Shown here piece after piece: positions 61,935-64,000 of a DNA stretch of 64,000 nt. Positions within the stretch are counted from its first letter, which is position 1, and each line of letters opens with the position of its first letter. The position numbers and the translations under genes were made by a program. A model generated the notes under the pieces. That model was not told where the DNA came from. It was given only the letters and a program-made list of their open reading frames with translations, and did not search any database. This stretch comes from Macrothele yani (taxonomy: Eukaryota; Arthropoda; Arachnida; Araneae; Macrothelidae), in NCBI GenBank assembly GCA_039090855.1, contig CM077010.1, positions 41,992,905 to 42,056,904 of the forward strand, in the 5' to 3' direction.

Positions 61935-62025
61935 AATAGCTTTGATAAATTTAATTTGCGTCAGAACGATTTTAAAAGACGTGCTTATTACACCCGAAAA
62001 TTCGGTGTCATCTTTCTTGTTTTCT
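61935..62025. repeat. dispersed repeat Y, copy 2
   Basis: Matches 33828-33918 from AATAGCTTTGATAAATTTAA to ATTCGGTGTCATCTTTCTTG, after which the two sequences diverge. Confidence 0.88.
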
Positions 62026-62084
62026 AATTTTTGTTCAAATTATGAGATGTGAAAGCCATTCTAAGAGCAACAGTGAACTATAAA

Positions 62085-62213
62085 ACGGCGCCCCTATGGC
62101 CGAATGCTACGAGGCGCTAGCACATTATTCGTCCGAGATGGGTATGGGTTCGAATCCCGAGTGCTTGTCTTACGGCATTGGAACCTCTCTTCTATGAAAC
62201 CAATGGCCCTGAG
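62085..62213 (+). mobile_element. SINE-1 copy truncated by the hAT element
   Basis: Head CGGCGCCCCTATGGCCGAAT, GGGTTCGAATCCC (B box), body TTGTCTTACGGCATTGG and CCAATGGCCCTGAG. It then stops at the hAT terminus at 62215. Confidence 0.85.
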
Positions 62214-62214
62214 C

Positions 62215-64000
62215 CAGTGGCGGCTCGTGGTTGGAAAAATAGGTGAAGAGGTACAAGAGCAGTATGAAAATATATCTACTGTCTACAATGAAAATCCCTT
62301 AATGAGGACTTACTTATTTTTTTTATATTAAATCAATTTTTCTTCCTTTTAAAGCTGCAGATTTGTCGATTCTGTCGTCATAAGATGGTTAGATGGTTGT
62401 TTCTTCGTGAGCATCAATAAAATGTCTTCCTGAATAGAAATATTTGCCAGAGAAGCAAGTCTATCTTGGGAATTAGTGTTTCTTAAGCAAGTTTGCATTC
62501 TTTTAAGAAAACTTCTTTTCCACTGGCACACTTGTAGATGTCATTGTTAAACTGAGGAAAACCAATTTATAATCATCTGTAAAAATGTCTTTGTCTCAGT
62601 GAAACAGTCGAAGGAGTTCTTGAGTCAATATATTCCTTAATTTTTCATCGGCATATACAAGACTCAGTTCATTTTTAAGACGCTGTGTTTAGTAAATATG
62701 TTTCCGTAAAAATATAAATTTTCAAGAGCGCGAGAGGGAAAGCATGCATTAAATTATTCGAATTTGGTTGTGTCAGCAAGTCAGACAAATTGAAGTTTCT
62801 TACAGTCTTGAAATCTTATATCCATTTCCATAAGAATGTGGTCCAAAATTTAAAAATACAATTGTTTATAATTTTGAAAAATTGTTTCCTGTGTAAGAGC
62901 AGCATATTCCCGTGCTTATTTCTGTGATTTTGCTAGCTTTTCCAAACTGTGCTTCAAATAACTCATCGTTCTTTTTATGGCTCAAAATTTCACGAGTTTT
63001 TTTGTTTTTTTTTAATTTGAGTTACACAGTAGTTTATGTTTAGTTATTTTTTCTTCAAAAGTTCGAATAATAGATCGGTGGAGCCAAAAATGTAAATTCG
63101 AAAGTGTTAATATCATTCAAAAACCCTTTGGCAAGATGAATTGATTTTTTGTCTGATTATTCGCTATTCGTCAGAAATCCAAACACTTCCTTCAATTTAT
63201 CCCAATCTTCAACAACTACACTTACTAATTTCAAAGTGGAGGACCATCGAGTTTCTATTATGGTTGGTCTGCATCTTTCGGTTATTGATATAAGTGTATA
63301 AGACCGCTTCGCAGAATGGTAAACAAACGAAGCAATTCCACTGAGGCTTGCAAAAAGTATTCGACACTTAGAAATTTTAGAAACACTCTGGTGTAATACC
63401 AGATTCAAACGATGAACTAAGCATTGAACAAAAACAGCTTGAGAAGCTTCATCCTTGTTTTTTTTTTCTGTAGCCCATTTAAGTGTCCAGACATTATACT
63501 TGCCCCATCGTAACATTGTCCTGTTTATTTGTGTTGGTAATCAGACTGTTCCAAAATTTTGTCTAGCATTTTGTATAAAACTCCTGACGTTCTATCTTCA
63601 TTCACATCATGGAAACCTAAAAATCGCTCAACCAATACGCCTTCCGAATCAACAATAAAAAATTATTTAATTTTTGACGTGATCGTTTATATATTCAGAA
63701 ATACATTCAATTAATTTATTTTGAATAGTCTTTTTTCCTTTCGTATTGATTTTCAATTTCTGAAGAACTTCTTCATATCAACAATGAAAGTAATTCAATG
63801 AAATTTCCACGATTTATCGATCCCATGCTTTCGTCATGGCCATGGAATGCTAGTTCTTGTTTGCTCAAATACAGTACAGACTAATACTGCACCAATCACT
63901 GTATGCAGGAAAAGTCTATTTAAATGAACGGTATCGTTAAAATGCGTTTTCAAAAGCCTAGCATTTTTCCTCAGGGCATCGGCAATGGTGTTTTAAATTT
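62215..64000 (-). mobile_element. hAT transposon, 3' end and transposase, runs off the window
   Basis: The left terminus CAGTGGCGGCTCGTGG is a typical hAT end. The transposase gene on minus begins beyond the right window edge. The other terminus and the target duplication lie outside this window. Confidence 0.78.
62340..64000 (-). pseudogene. hAT transposase (ZMYM1-like), degraded, partial
   Basis: From the right edge on minus: fragments SWKFH and VERFLGFHDVNEDRTSGVLY, then GQCYDGASIMSG-type text at about 63490-63530. VQCLVHRLNLVLHQSVSKIS, ASFVYHSAKRSYTLIS and ETRWSSTLKLV follow at 63157-63450, the middle of the hAT catalytic domain. The C-terminal dimerisation part, SFLKRMQTCLRNTNSQDRLA then SLANISIQEDILL, reads at 62349-62531. 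Several stops and frameshifts lie between the segments. Family call rests on YDGA-MSG, HRLNLVL, TRWSS and the dimerisation motif. Confidence 0.82.

Noticed and set aside
12652..62213. CCCTAAATTAGGG in SINE-1 as telomeric repeat
   Set aside because: It is a short inverted pair inside the SINE body, not a tandem TTAGGG array.

Overview
This window looks like a stretch of animal (metazoan) nuclear DNA, most likely from an invertebrate and perhaps an arthropod such as a chelicerate. That guess rests on the repeat types present: many degenerate Tc1/mariner elements, Penelope-like elements (PLEs), RTE-type LINE fragments, tRNA-derived SINEs and hAT relics. There is no rRNA, and I see no operon organisation and no convincing host gene. 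Almost every long open frame is a piece of a transposase or reverse transcriptase, a tandem-repeat translation, or a shadow.

Layout. 1-5 kb: a 49-bp tandem repeat, SINE-1, a complete but dead Tc1-like element, an RTE-like LINE tail and an internally deleted mariner. 6.6-10.4 kb: a Tc1-like element beside a mariner that carries a 31-bp minisatellite inside its gene, with a 5'-truncated PLE flanked by inverted arms inserted at the other end of the mariner. 12.9-18 kb: pogo-like relic, two SINE families, a hAT-like element with 9-bp flanking repeats, and a 14 x 52-bp minisatellite fused to a TTAA-flanked MITE. 19-31 kb: LINE tails, SINEs and two non-autonomous hAT elements with perfect 8-bp target duplications. 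32-33.8 kb: a tandem array of about 148-bp units, each with a CTCF-like core. 37-40.3 kb: a DD36E Tc1-like element inside another Tc1-like relic that also holds a hAT fragment. 41-48 kb: a large PLE broken by a fold-back element, a nearly intact Tc1-like copy and a LINE. 48.8-52.3 kb: another Tc1-like relic, then a LINE carrying two small LTR elements, then a second TTAA MITE. 55.6-60.3 kb: a 54/63-bp tandem array split by a Tc1-like element with TIRs of about 215 bp. 60.5-64 kb: Tc1, LINE and hAT relics.

The best candidate for something new is the 591-bp element at 50357-50947. It has two 162-bp LTRs (one mismatch), a tRNA-Lys-type primer binding site, a polypurine tract and a 5-bp target duplication, and a full tRNA-like unit with A and B boxes inside each LTR. 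A diverged relative (51039-51476) lies 91 bp downstream and keeps the same plan. This is a TRIM whose LTR appears to be built on a tRNA gene, comparable in concept to the plant Cassandra TRIMs that carry 5S rRNA.

All element names such as SINE-1 or Tc1-A are local labels for this window. Family assignments come from motifs recognised by eye; no database search was made.
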